DNA from: Campylobacterales bacterium
GTDB taxonomy: Bacteria > Campylobacterota > Campylobacteria > Campylobacterales > QNZT01
Direction: 5' to 3'
DNA: 64,000 nt
Assembly (NCBI GenBank): GCA_027023405.1
Contig: JALVVN010000007.1
Location: 82,307-146,306 of the forward strand
Shown: piece after piece, positions 15,556 to 24,356 of the stretch
How the letters are laid out: the number at the start of each line of letters is the position of its first letter
Numbering within the stretch: position 1 is the stretch's first letter
Notes under the pieces: model-generated
Told to the model about the DNA's origin: nothing
The model's input: the letters and a program-made list of their open reading frames with translations, nothing else
The model's database searches: none
Translations under genes and position numbers: made by a program

Positions 15556-16833
15556 TTAATGTGTCGTACACACCGAACAGACATCAAATGTCTTAAAAAT
15601 AAACTCCGCCAACGCTCTATCATCTGTACCGATCATCGCCTGCTGTGAGACTCCAGGCATTTCGCGTGTACCTTGGCTGAGATTCCACTGAGTCGGGGTA
15701 ATGATCTGCCATTTTTGAATTTGCCCCTCTTGGAGCTTCACACGATGGATGAGCGATCCGCGTGCCGCTTCCACCGCGCCGACTCCCTCGGCGCTCGCTC
15801 TTTTGATACTTTGCGGCGGTTCGATCCATGAGGGTTGGCGCAAATCGATTTGAGAGAGGAGAAGGAGTGAGTGGTGCAGGAGCTGAATCGTTTCGCAACT
15901 TCGTGCGAGAATACGACTAAAGAGACTATCGCCGTAGCGCCTGTGGGCATCTTTGATGAGCGGTGTCTTGAGGAGCATCGCACGGCTGAGCGGTCCTACT
16001 TCATAATACTTCTGTTTGTAGGTGACATTTTGCGCAAGAGAGTCACTGTTTGGCGACACTTCAACAAAGCGCTCCGAGATGTGGGGCTGAATACGCGTCT
16101 TGATTGACTTACCCCGCTGAAAGTAGCGACTCTCACCAAAGACGATAAAGCGATCAAAACTCCTCCCCTCACTCTGCCACCCCTTTTCCAAAAGGAGGTT
16201 GAGCAGTTGGGGCAGATCGCCCTGATGCGAGAGAAGCGTCTGCGTCTTTTCACACCCAAGCAGTCGGGTTGTATCCGCTACTACCATATGTTTTTCGAAA
16301 AAGGCGATCACCTCCTTAAGGAGATTTCGCACCGAGAGGATCTCGATAGAGGTCGGTTCAGAGGTGATACCGCCCACAATAGCATAGGAGTTGTGCGGAT
16401 ACTGCCCCGCCAGATATGCGATTGCCTGTGAGATGAGACGGGAAACCTCAGAAGCAAATAATACTTTTTGATCTAGCTTCAGTTGTGGTAACAGTGTCAA
16501 ATAGAACCATTTGAAGTGGTTTTGAATCAGCTCCAGATTGAGTGTCAGCTCACGGATAATCGAAGCTTTGGGGCTAATCTCCAACCCTTCGATGCAACTC
16601 TCCAGCGCCTTGACGGTTGCGATCAAGTGCGCATGTCCACAAATACCGCATACTCGGGGATTGATCACCAGCGCATCTTCAGCCGGTCGCCCCTCTAAAA
16701 TCTGTTCGATCCCCCGTTGTGAACCAAAGAGGATATCGACAAACTCGATTCGCTCCTGATCAAAATGAAACTTTAGCGTCGCTTCACCCTCGATCTTTTC
16801 GATCAACTTCGCAACCGTAATCTTTCTACTCAT
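15556..16833 (-). CDS. Large subunit of a group-2-like soluble [NiFe] hydrogenase
   Basis: The 425-residue protein has the first ligand motif RVCGICGHAH (about residues 59-68) and the last one DVCSVCTTH, but the protein ends exactly at this His. No C-terminal peptide remains, so no maturation protease should be needed; this is a property known from regulatory (HoxC/HupV-type) hydrogenases. The DPC proline is Val. The start is moved to the ATG at 16833 (MSRKITVAKLIEKIEGE), overlapping the small-subunit stop by 8 bases. No signal peptide. Cytoplasmic H2 sensing or H2-dependent reduction (for example group 2d, reported in Campylobacterota) are both possible. Confidence 0.85.
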   Translation of the reverse strand: MSRKITVAKLIEKIEGEATLKFHFDQERIEFVDILFGSQRGIEQILEGRPAEDALVINPRVCGICGHAHLIATVKALESCIEGLEISPKASIIRELTLNLELIQNHFKWFYLTLLPQLKLDQKVLFASEVSRLISQAIAYLAGQYPHNSYAIVGGITSEPTSIEILSVRNLLKEVIAFFEKHMVVADTTRLLGCEKTQTLLSHQGDLPQLLNLLLEKGWQSEGRSFDRFIVFGESRYFQRGKSIKTRIQPHISERFVEVSPNSDSLAQNVTYKQKYYEVGPLSRAMLLKTPLIKDAHRRYGDSLFSRILARSCETIQLLHHSLLLLSQIDLRQPSWIEPPQSIKRASAEGVGAVEAARGSLIHRVKLQEGQIQKWQIITPTQWNLSQGTREMPGVSQQAMIGTDDRALAEFIFKTFDVCSVCTTH

Positions 16834-17704
16834 CAAACAACCTCTTTTCAAGTCGCCTAATCTTAAACGCTTTGGTCACACCCGAGAGCGTCAGATAGGC
16901 GCGCTTGGGTACATCCAAAGGGAGATACTGAGGGATGCCCATATTTTTTTTGGTGGTATAGAAGTTTCGGCGTGGAAATGTGGGCTCGGTACATCCGTGG
17001 CACGGCTCTCCCGATCGTGTCTTGGAGTTTACGCCGTTCCAGAGAATCTTATTACAACTGCCGCGGGTATAGGGCGCTTGACAGCCGTGATCATAAAACA
17101 TACACCCCTCTTTTTCACCGAAGCGATGGTTATCGACCTTATACTCAAAATACTCATTTCGCGTGCAACCGTTATGCACCGTCCACGCAAAAAATGAGCT
17201 TGGTCGATGAAATGTATCAAGAGGAATCTTCAGCTTCTCTTTGATCATATAGAGCGTATCCGCCAAGAGATCGGGGTGCACCGGACAACCGGAGAGGCTC
17301 ACCACTTTGTCGGCATAAGCTTCAAATCTCCCACTTCTCTCCTCTTGCCTGAAGAGCAAACCGCCGGCACCGTAACCGGGACTTTCGCGAAAGATACCGC
17401 CAAATGTCGCACAAGTGCCGAGTGTGACGATCTTTTTTACCCGTGGGGCGTAGCGCATCAAAATCTCCACAAAGGGATAACCGCCACGCGAAAAATGCTC
17501 AGAAATAGCCCCCTCGATGATCAAGATATCGGTCTCGATATATCTAGCGCAAACCTCCTCCAGAGTATAAGGTGTCTCGATCGCAGGATGGTGTACAAAG
17601 CAAAACTCCTCCAAAAAGCGCTCCATCGAAGCGTAGTTGAGAAACGAGTGTGTGTTACCGTTGCAAGTGAGTCCTTGGATCCAAAGTAGTTTACACTTGG
17701 TCAT
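16826..17704 (-). CDS. Small subunit of a group-2-like soluble [NiFe] hydrogenase
   Basis: The protein starts MTKCKLLWIQGLTCNGNTHSFL without a Tat signal and has no C-terminal membrane helix, so it is cytoplasmic. Fe-S motifs: TCNGN (Asn in place of the second proximal Cys, as known for cyanobacterial HupS), GTCATFGG, SGCPVHPD, then HNGCTRNEYFE, GCMFYDHGC and CHGCTEPTFPRR for the distal and medial clusters. The track start at 17743 is too early; the ATG at 17704 overlaps tetR by 14 bases. Together with the next gene it forms a heterodimeric hydrogenase. No PAS sensor kinase is encoded nearby, which weakens a pure H2-sensing role. Confidence 0.86.
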   Translation of the reverse strand: MTKCKLLWIQGLTCNGNTHSFLNYASMERFLEEFCFVHHPAIETPYTLEEVCARYIETDILIIEGAISEHFSRGGYPFVEILMRYAPRVKKIVTLGTCATFGGIFRESPGYGAGGLLFRQEERSGRFEAYADKVVSLSGCPVHPDLLADTLYMIKEKLKIPLDTFHRPSSFFAWTVHNGCTRNEYFEYKVDNHRFGEKEGCMFYDHGCQAPYTRGSCNKILWNGVNSKTRSGEPCHGCTEPTFPRRNFYTTKKNMGIPQYLPLDVPKRAYLTLSGVTKAFKIRRLEKRLFDE

Positions 17705-18299
17705 TTTTGAGCGCCTGATAGATATTTCGCGAAATATCATCAATATAGTAGGTCAATTCCTCAGGCAAAATCTCCTCTCCGTGAAGAAAAACCATACCTC
17801 CCAAATATCCCATAAAGAGTCCAAATGCCGAAAAGAAGTCTTGATCGCGCAACTCCCCCTTCCTGACACCCTCTTCAAAGAAGATCATGATCTCTGTGAT
17901 AAAGTCACTCACGCAGATCATCCCCTCACACCCCTCTTTAAAGACTTCACGATTTGCCAAATAAACACGCAGGAAATACTCGATCATCTCCGGTCGATCC
18001 TTGGCGGTGTGAAAGTAGATAGTGACTATTTTATGAATCTTCTCTGCTGATGAAATATCTTCATTATTGATTTTTTGAAGCTCTTTTCCCAAATAGGAGG
18101 AGATATATTTGATGATCTCTTGCGCGAGCATATCTTTGGATTTGAAGTAGTTGTAGAGATTTCCCACACTCATACCGATCGCCTTTGCGATATCGGGGAT
18201 CGTCGTAGTGTAAAACCCCTCTTTGGAGAAGAGTTTGAGCGCTTGGAGCATGATCGCCTCTCGCTTTTGCTCTCCTTTGAGTTTTGAAAACTTTGACAT
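17691..18299 (-). CDS. TetR-family transcriptional regulator
   Basis: The 202-residue protein has a TetR DNA-binding domain at residues 12-58: the helix-turn-helix TTIPDIAKAIGMSVGNLYNYFKSK is textbook. The C-terminal all-helical ligand domain is not assignable to a specific effector. The gene lies 3 bases after dctM and overlaps the small hydrogenase subunit, so it is co-transcribed with the TRAP transporter and the second hydrogenase. It is the only TetR protein in the window and the best candidate to bind TGAATAATCATTCA at the hydA and nickel permease/hyp promoters. That pairing is inference. The same 14-mer is not present before dctP. Confidence 0.9.
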   Translation of the reverse strand: MSKFSKLKGEQKREAIMLQALKLFSKEGFYTTTIPDIAKAIGMSVGNLYNYFKSKDMLAQEIIKYISSYLGKELQKINNEDISSAEKIHKIVTIYFHTAKDRPEMIEYFLRVYLANREVFKEGCEGMICVSDFITEIMIFFEEGVRKGELRDQDFFSAFGLFMGYLGGMVFLHGEEILPEELTYYIDDISRNIYQALKNDQV

Positions 18300-18302
18300 A
18301 CC

Positions 18303-19634
18303 CTACCCTCCAAATCCGTAAAATTTCGGAAAGATCACTACTGAAGCCAAGATCAGCATCTGAATCACGATAAAAGGGACCACGCCTCTGTAAATATCGG
18401 TCGTCTTGACGCTCGCGGGTGCCACCCCTTTGAGGTAAAAGAGACTAAAGCCGAAGGGTGGTGTGAGAAAGGAGCTTTGGAGATTGAGCGCGATGAGGAT
18501 CGCAAACCAGAGCGGATCGATCCCGATATCCTGCGCAATAGGAAGCAGGATCGGCACAACGATATAAGAGATCTCGATAAAGTCGATAAAAAACCCCAAA
18601 AACATAATAATCGCCATCGAAAGCAGGATAAATCCCCACTTCTCACCCGGTAGATGCATCATAAACTCCGAAACGATATCATCCGCACCGCTATAAACAA
18701 AGACCATCGAAAATGCCGTCGCCCCCACCAAAATAGCAAAGATCATCGCCGTCGTTTTGACGGTCTGCAAACTCGCATCTTTGACCAGCTTAAAGTCTAA
18801 CTTTCGATACATCAGTGCCAACAGAAGCGATCCGAGTGCGCCAAGTGAAGCCGATTCGGTCGGTGTCGCAATCCCCGCAAAGATCGATCCCAAGACCAAA
18901 ACGATCAAGAGCAACGGCGGAATAATTGAGAGCAATAACCCCTTGATATCTCCTTTTGTTCGTTGTGTCTGCATTGCCGGCGCCACATCCTTATCCAAAA
19001 AAGCGACAATCAAAATATAAATGATATACGCCCCTACCAGCATCAAGCCGGGCATCAACGCTTTGGCAAAGAGATCGCCCACCGGTAGCGAAAAGACATC
19101 TGCTAGTACAATCAATACAATCGAAGGAGGGATAATCTGCCCCAGCGTTCCCGCTGCACAAATTGTCCCGCTACTGAGACTCTTTTTGTAGCCGTTTTCC
19201 AGCATCACAGGCAAGGAGATCACACCCATCGCTACGACCGAAGCCCCCACGACACCCGTCGATGCCGCCAAAAGCGCCCCGATCAGCACCGTCGAGACCG
19301 CCAAACCGCCCCGAACCTTTCCAAAGAGCGTTCCCATAGAGCTGAGCATCCGATTTGCCAGCTCCGATTTTTGAAGTACAATTCCCATAAAGATAAAGAG
19401 TGGTACCGCCATCAAAATTTTATTGGTCATGATGGAGTAGATACGAAAGGGCATCATCGAAAACATCGACAAAAACTCATCGTAAAAATCCGCCAATACA
19501 CCACCGTCTGGCATCACCTCAAACCACGCTGCTATCGCACCAAAGAGGATCGAGACCGCACCGAAACTAAAGGCGACAGGGTAGCCTATCACCAGCATCA
19601 AAAGTGCCGCACCAAACATATAGATACCAATCAT
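18303..19634 (-). CDS. dctM: TRAP transporter large membrane subunit DctM
   Basis: This 443-residue protein has about 12 hydrophobic helices and the DctM features: an early GYPVAFSFG segment, PLFIFMGIVLQ, and the IIPPSIVLIVLADVF and FLTPPFGFSLFYLKGVAP signatures of the DctM/ion-transporter superfamily. It is the Na+-driven channel of a TRAP transporter for organic acids. It overlaps dctQ by 4 bases and is followed after 3 bases by tetR. Length is normal. Confidence 0.93.
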   Translation of the reverse strand: MIGIYMFGAALLMLVIGYPVAFSFGAVSILFGAIAAWFEVMPDGGVLADFYDEFLSMFSMMPFRIYSIMTNKILMAVPLFIFMGIVLQKSELANRMLSSMGTLFGKVRGGLAVSTVLIGALLAASTGVVGASVVAMGVISLPVMLENGYKKSLSSGTICAAGTLGQIIPPSIVLIVLADVFSLPVGDLFAKALMPGLMLVGAYIIYILIVAFLDKDVAPAMQTQRTKGDIKGLLLSIIPPLLLIVLVLGSIFAGIATPTESASLGALGSLLLALMYRKLDFKLVKDASLQTVKTTAMIFAILVGATAFSMVFVYSGADDIVSEFMMHLPGEKWGFILLSMAIIMFLGFFIDFIEISYIVVPILLPIAQDIGIDPLWFAILIALNLQSSFLTPPFGFSLFYLKGVAPASVKTTDIYRGVVPFIVIQMLILASVVIFPKFYGFGG

Positions 19635-20167
19635 AATATCTCCTCCTCTTCCGCTAATACAGAGGGATTAAGCACCCCTCTCAAAACGGCAATCTGACGC
19701 AAAATATAGGCAAAGGCACTAAAGATGAGAAAGAGAAACGAGATCGGGATCATCGCTTTGATAATCCAGCGATGGGTCAATCCTCCCGGATCGTCACTAA
19801 TCTCATGACTCGTATAGGCATCCATCACAAACTCATACGATCCGTAGATCACCAAAATCGCCAAAGGAATGAGAAAGAGAATGGTACCGATGATATTGAT
19901 CCACGCCTTGGTCTTGGGCGAGAAGCGCTCATAGAGAAAATCGACCCGCACATGCGCATCATCCTTGAGCGCCACTCCCACACCAAAGAGCATCATCACT
20001 CCAAAGATATGCCACTCCATCTCCTGCATCGCGATTGAAGAGTCGTGAAAGATATAACGCATCGCCACATCATAAGCGACATTGAAAATAAGCAGGATCA
20101 TCAGCACCGCCGTCACATATCCGACCCAATCGATCACTCGCTCCATTGCGCGTAGTAGCTTTAGCAT
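19631..20167 (-). CDS. dctQ: TRAP transporter small membrane subunit DctQ
   Basis: The 178-residue protein has four membrane helices with the family pattern: VIDWVGYVTAVLMILLIFNVAYDVAMRYIF at the start and EMEWHIFGVMMLFGVGVALKDDAHVRVDFLYERF in the middle. The mid-protein DDAHVRVD segment is the conserved DctQ motif. The C-terminus is cytoplasmic and acidic. It lies 6 bases after dctP and overlaps dctM by 4 bases. Confidence 0.92.
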   Translation of the reverse strand: MLKLLRAMERVIDWVGYVTAVLMILLIFNVAYDVAMRYIFHDSSIAMQEMEWHIFGVMMLFGVGVALKDDAHVRVDFLYERFSPKTKAWINIIGTILFLIPLAILVIYGSYEFVMDAYTSHEISDDPGGLTHRWIIKAMIPISFLFLIFSAFAYILRQIAVLRGVLNPSVLAEEEEIL

Positions 20168-20173
20168 TATCCC

Positions 20174-21235
20174 CTACTTCTTTAACAGATTGAGATAGCT
20201 TCCCTGCATCATCTGCGACCACGCCCGCGCTTTTTTCATATAGGAGAAGTAATCGTCATGAATCTCTTTAAATTTCGGGTTCTTTTTGGCATACGCCGCA
20301 TAGACTTCATCGCTTGCTTTTTTGAGTGCCTCAATGACCGGTTTGGGAAAGGTTTCGACTTTGATCTTGGGATACTCTTTTTTCATCTTCTCCCACGCAT
20401 CGACACTCATCGCGAAGTTTTGGATATACATATCGAATGTTGCCGCTTTCATCGCAGTCACTAGCATCGCTTTGAAGTTGTCAGGAAGCTTTTTCCATGC
20501 GCGTTTATTGATCAAAAACTGCATCTCACTTCCGGGTTCATGCCAACCGGTATAGTAGTAAGGCGCCACCTTGTGAAATCCCATCTTGATATCCATACCA
20601 GGTCCTACCCACTCGAGTGCATCGATCGCACCGCGATCCAGAGAGGTGTAGAGCTCACCGGCAGGGATATTGACCACATTCACGCCCAATTTCGCCATCA
20701 CTTCACCCGCAAGACCTGGAATACGCATCTTCAGCCCCTTGAGATCGGCGACACTCTTGATCTCTTTTCGAAACCATCCACCCATCTGATTTCCGGTATT
20801 TCCTCCCGGGAAGCTTAAGACTTTGAACTTGTCATACACCTCTTTCATATACTTCATACCGTTTCCGTAGTAGAACCACGCATACTGCTCACTCGGTGTC
20901 ATTCCAAACGGCACACTCGTAAACCAAACGGTATTGATATCTTTACCCTTCCAGTAGTAGGAGGAGCTGTGCCCCATCTGATACTGACCACCTTTGACCA
21001 TATCCAAGATCCCCAGCGGTGCTTTATGCTTCTCTTTGCCCTGAACTTTGATGATGAACTTTCCTTTGCTCATCTCTTTGACCATCTCCGCAACCTTCAT
21101 CGGCGGGGTGATGAGCGGTGTCAATGTCGAAGGCCAAGTCGCCGCCAAACGCCACTTCACCTTTTTCGCACTCAAGGGAGAGATTAGCACTGAAACTGTT
21201 AGACCTAGCAACAAAAACTTCTTCATAGAACCCAT
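20174..21235 (-). CDS. dctP: TRAP transporter periplasmic binding protein DctP (2-oxoacid/TakP-like)
   Basis: The 353-residue precursor has a signal peptide (MKKFLLLGLTVSVLISPLSA) and mature motifs WRLAATWPSTLTP, GGNTGNQMGGWFRKEI and ALEWVGPGMDIKMGFH. The GNTGxQMGGWFRKEI stretch contains the conserved carboxylate-binding Arg and matches my memory of the TakP-like subgroup that binds 2-oxoacids or other monocarboxylates. The substrate is thus probably an organic acid, not C4-dicarboxylates in the strict sense. A GGAG ribosome site precedes the ATG at 21235. First gene of a six-gene operon ending with the second hydrogenase. Confidence 0.9.
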   Translation of the reverse strand: MGSMKKFLLLGLTVSVLISPLSAKKVKWRLAATWPSTLTPLITPPMKVAEMVKEMSKGKFIIKVQGKEKHKAPLGILDMVKGGQYQMGHSSSYYWKGKDINTVWFTSVPFGMTPSEQYAWFYYGNGMKYMKEVYDKFKVLSFPGGNTGNQMGGWFRKEIKSVADLKGLKMRIPGLAGEVMAKLGVNVVNIPAGELYTSLDRGAIDALEWVGPGMDIKMGFHKVAPYYYTGWHEPGSEMQFLINKRAWKKLPDNFKAMLVTAMKAATFDMYIQNFAMSVDAWEKMKKEYPKIKVETFPKPVIEALKKASDEVYAAYAKKNPKFKEIHDDYFSYMKKARAWSQMMQGSYLNLLKK

Positions 21236-21521
21236 TTTATGAAACTCCTAATATTTGTATAGATTCTTGATTGTAGCTTAGATCGGCTTATGAGCGTATC
21301 TAAGAAAAAAGTGTGTAAATTCGTAACACTTAAAGAAAATATAAAATATATTCAAATTTTAATATTTAATTAAATAATTTGAATTTATGAATTATTAAAT
21401 TAAATATATTTCATTTTAAATCTAGTACAATACTTTTAAAACCCTATTTTTTGATAATTTAAGCTCGTTTATATATATTTATATGCTAATATTAATCAAA
21501 AATCTTAACTTGGAATAGTAA
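21236..21521 (+). other. AT-rich divergent intergenic region between dctP and the CotH gene
   Basis: No gene is visible. A minus-strand TACAAT box lies about 45 bases before dctP. Further on is a very AT-rich block with the inverted repeat AATAATT-N10-AATTATT and a GTGT-N9-ACAC inverted repeat near 21320. None matches the TGAATAATCATTCA operator. Confidence 0.5.
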
Positions 21522-24302
21522 ATGAAAAAACTCAATTATGTTTTAGTTTTACTCTTTTTGAGTAGCTACGCTTACGCATTGGAATTAAGCGAAGTACTTG
21601 TTGCAAATACACATACCAATCTAGATCCCCAATATAATGAATTTTCTAGCTGGATTGAACTCTACAATGAGAGCGCGCAAACGGTTCATGTCGGCGGATA
21701 CTATTTAAGCGATGACAGCAACAATCCAAAAAAATGGAAAATTCCCGGGAATCCCTCCATCGGAGCACATCGTTATCTACTCATTTGGGCTGACGGTAAA
21801 AATAGCGGTTTACATACCAACTTCAAACTCAAAACTTCAGGAGAGAGTATTGTTCTCTCAGATAATGATGGTAACATCATAGAGAGCGTCGATTATCCCG
21901 AGCAAAAGAGTGACATCTCTTTTGGTGTTCAAAACGGTCAAATCAATTATATGTACCCCACACCAAACGCAAAGAATGGACAATCCTATCCCGATTTAAT
22001 CCTCTCAAAAAAACCGAAATTTTCACTTGATAGTGGATTTTACAACGGTTCTCAAACAGTTGAACTCACACAAAAAAACGGAGCGACGATCTATTACACA
22101 ACCGATGGTTCAATTCCGACAAAACAGTCGCATAAATATACTGATCCAATCATTATCAATAAAACAACTCTCATTCGTGCGAGAGCCTATGAAGATGGAA
22201 AATTCCCTAGTGGCATCAAAAATCGAACCTATTTAATCGATGAAGATATCTCTTTGCCGGTTATGTCCATCGCTATCAATCAGGAGTATCTTGATGATGA
22301 CAAGATCGGCATCTATAAAAATTACAAAGAGGATTGGATGCGTCCTGGAAGTGTCGAGTATATTAAAGATGGAAAATCACAATTTTCTGCAAATGTCGGC
22401 ATTCGAATCAATGGCAATCGAAGCAGAAGAAAACCTCAAAAATCTTTGGCATTTTATGCAAAGAGTAAGTATGGTACCAAATCGATAGATTATCCACTCT
22501 TCCAATATAAGCCGTTTATCAAAAAAGTGAAGAGTTTTGTATTGAGAAATGCAGGTAATGATTGGGAGTATAGTCATATGCGTGACGGCTTATTTCACAC
22601 TCTAGTAAAAGATACTATGGATATCGACTACCTCTCATATCAACCAGTGATTGCCTTTATTAACGGTCAATATTGGGGAATTCTAAATCTTCGTGAAAAA
22701 CCGAATGAAGATTATATCGAAGCAAATCACGGTGTTGATGCTCACAATATCGATCTCCTAGCCTTCCATAAAATCGAAATTAAATCGGGTGATGATAAGG
22801 ATTATAGACAACTTTTATCCTACCTAGATACGCACCCTCTGACAAATAGCAATAATTATCAATATGTTAAAAGTCAAGTGGATATTGATGAACTCATCAA
22901 TTATGAAATCACCGAAATCTATATTGGAAATACCGATTGGCCAGGTGGGAATATCAAATACTGGAAGGAAAAATCTCCAAAGGGAAAATGGAGATGGATA
23001 CTTTATGATACAGATTTTGGATTTGGTTATATGGAGAGAGACGATGTTACAAAGGATACCTTTGAATACGCTTTAAAAACTGATAAAACGACAACAAAAA
23101 TCTTTAGAAAACTCCTTGAAAACAGTGATTTCAAAAATAGATTTATATCACGATTCTTTACCCATTTAAACAGCACATTTAGACCTGATAGAGTCATTGA
23201 CATTATGGAAAAATTAAAGGACAAAATCGCACCGGAAATGCCTCGACATAACGATTTTTGGAAACATTACCAATCTTGGATGGGACCGGGACTCGATAAT
23301 GAGGTCAATAAAATGGAAGATTATGCCAAAAAGAGAAACGCTATCGTACGATCGCAATTAAAACAGCGTTTTGGCTTAGGCAATGATCTTCAACTCTCAA
23401 TCAACAAATCTCCACATGGAATCGTCAAAATAGACGGCGTAGCTTTAGAAAACAATTACACAGGTACATATTTTGAAAATGCAACTGTCGCACTAGAAGC
23501 CAAAGCGGATGCCGGATACCAATTTGTAAAATGGAGCGACGGTAGCACTGCCAAACAACGAGAGGTGACCTTAGTTCACAATCTCAAACTCTCTCCTATT
23601 TTTGAGAAGAAGCAAGCAGAACAAGCTCCCAAAATCGTTATCACCCAAATCAACTACAAATCCGCTAAAGATTTTGATGTGGGAGATTGGGTAGAGATTT
23701 ACAATAATGACACAAAAGATATCGATCTCTCCGGCTTCATCCTTAAAGATGCTCAAGATACCTCCCCTTTTGTATTCCCAAACGGCACTATTTTAAAACA
23801 AGGAGCGTCTCTCATTATCACACATAAAAAATCTGATTTCCAAGCACTCTACCCTTCAGTCAAAAATGTGATCGGCGACTTCTCATTTGGATTGGGCACA
23901 GAGGACTCCGTCAGACTCTTTAACACCAATCAAACGCTTGTGGATAGTGTCACTTACGACAAATCATGGCCCGATGCCAAAGGTAACGGCAAAACACTTA
24001 GTTTAAAAGACCCGAATAGTGACAACGCAAAAGCTGAAAATTGGATAGCTTCCGAGAATCACGGCACACCCGGTGAAGGAGATAGTAACGCACCCAATCC
24101 ACCTTCTAATTTAGTTTTGACACCGCTCTCCTTCTCCTCCGTCAGAGTTCAGTGGAAAGATAACTCCGATGATGAAATAGGTTTTAAGATCTTTCGAGAC
24201 GGCGTCTTGATTGATACAACAGCATCGAATGCCACCTCCTTTGTTGATACCGGCTTAAAAGCTCAAACCACCTATACTTATACGGTTAAAGCAACCAAAT
24301 AG
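21522..24302 (+). CDS. Secreted CotH-domain protein with two lamin-tail domains and Fn3
   Basis: The 926-residue protein starts with a signal peptide (MKKLNYVLVLLFLSSYAYA). Domains in order: lamin-tail domain (about 20-140: ASWIELYNESAQTVHVGGYYLSD-like), a chitobiase-type C-terminal beta domain (about 165-235: GATIYYTTDGSIPT), a CotH kinase domain (about 245-600, with MRDGLFHTLVKD and WRWILYDTDFGFGY), a bacterial B-repeat (GYQFVKWSDGS, about 655-690), a second lamin-tail domain (about 705-840) and a C-terminal Fn3 domain (about 860-926). CotH proteins are atypical kinases that phosphorylate surface proteins in spores; related secreted bacterial proteins are often cell-surface or cellulosome-associated. 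The substrate here is unknown. Base composition looks more AT-rich than its neighbours. Confidence 0.83.
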   Translation: MKKLNYVLVLLFLSSYAYALELSEVLVANTHTNLDPQYNEFSSWIELYNESAQTVHVGGYYLSDDSNNPKKWKIPGNPSIGAHRYLLIWADGKNSGLHTNFKLKTSGESIVLSDNDGNIIESVDYPEQKSDISFGVQNGQINYMYPTPNAKNGQSYPDLILSKKPKFSLDSGFYNGSQTVELTQKNGATIYYTTDGSIPTKQSHKYTDPIIINKTTLIRARAYEDGKFPSGIKNRTYLIDEDISLPVMSIAINQEYLDDDKIGIYKNYKEDWMRPGSVEYIKDGKSQFSANVGIRINGNRSRRKPQKSLAFYAKSKYGTKSIDYPLFQYKPFIKKVKSFVLRNAGNDWEYSHMRDGLFHTLVKDTMDIDYLSYQPVIAFINGQYWGILNLREKPNEDYIEANHGVDAHNIDLLAFHKIEIKSGDDKDYRQLLSYLDTHPLTNSNNYQYVKSQVDIDELINYEITEIYIGNTDWPGGNIKYWKEKSPKGKWRWILYDTDFGFGYMERDDVTKDTFEYALKTDKTTTKIFRKLLENSDFKNRFISRFFTHLNSTFRPDRVIDIMEKLKDKIAPEMPRHNDFWKHYQSWMGPGLDNEVNKMEDYAKKRNAIVRSQLKQRFGLGNDLQLSINKSPHGIVKIDGVALENNYTGTYFENATVALEAKADAGYQFVKWSDGSTAKQREVTLVHNLKLSPIFEKKQAEQAPKIVITQINYKSAKDFDVGDWVEIYNNDTKDIDLSGFILKDAQDTSPFVFPNGTILKQGASLIITHKKSDFQALYPSVKNVIGDFSFGLGTEDSVRLFNTNQTLVDSVTYDKSWPDAKGNGKTLSLKDPNSDNAKAENWIASENHGTPGEGDSNAPNPPSNLVLTPLSFSSVRVQWKDNSDDEIGFKIFRDGVLIDTTASNATSFVDTGLKAQTTYTYTVKATK

Positions 24303-24308
24303 TACTTT

Positions 24309-24341
24309 AGGAGCACACCCCTGTGCTCCTTTACTCTTTTT
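24309..24341 (+). terminator. Rho-independent terminator after the CotH gene
   Basis: AGGAGCACA-CCCC-TGTGCTCCT forms a perfect 9-bp stem starting 7 bases after the stop, followed by TTACTCTTTTT. The promoter of the next gene begins directly after it. Confidence 0.85.
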
Positions 24342-24344
24342 GTG

Positions 24345-24350
24345 TATAAT
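24345..24350 (+). promoter_or_regulatory. -10 box of the RND gene, six bases before ATG
   Basis: TATAAT is followed by ACCTCC and ATG. The start site should fall at the start codon, giving a leaderless mRNA. No -35 consensus is visible because the region is occupied by the terminator. Confidence 0.6.
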
Positions 24351-24356
24351 ACCTCC

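Noticed and set aside
14796-21290. Shared 10-mer CTTAGATCGG upstream of hydA and of dctP
   Set aside because: The spacing to the -10 boxes differs, and GATCG words are very frequent in this sequence; likely chance.
21340-21420. AT-rich inverted repeats before dctP as further TetR sites
   Set aside because: They do not match TGAAT-N4-ATTCA; the arms and spacing differ.
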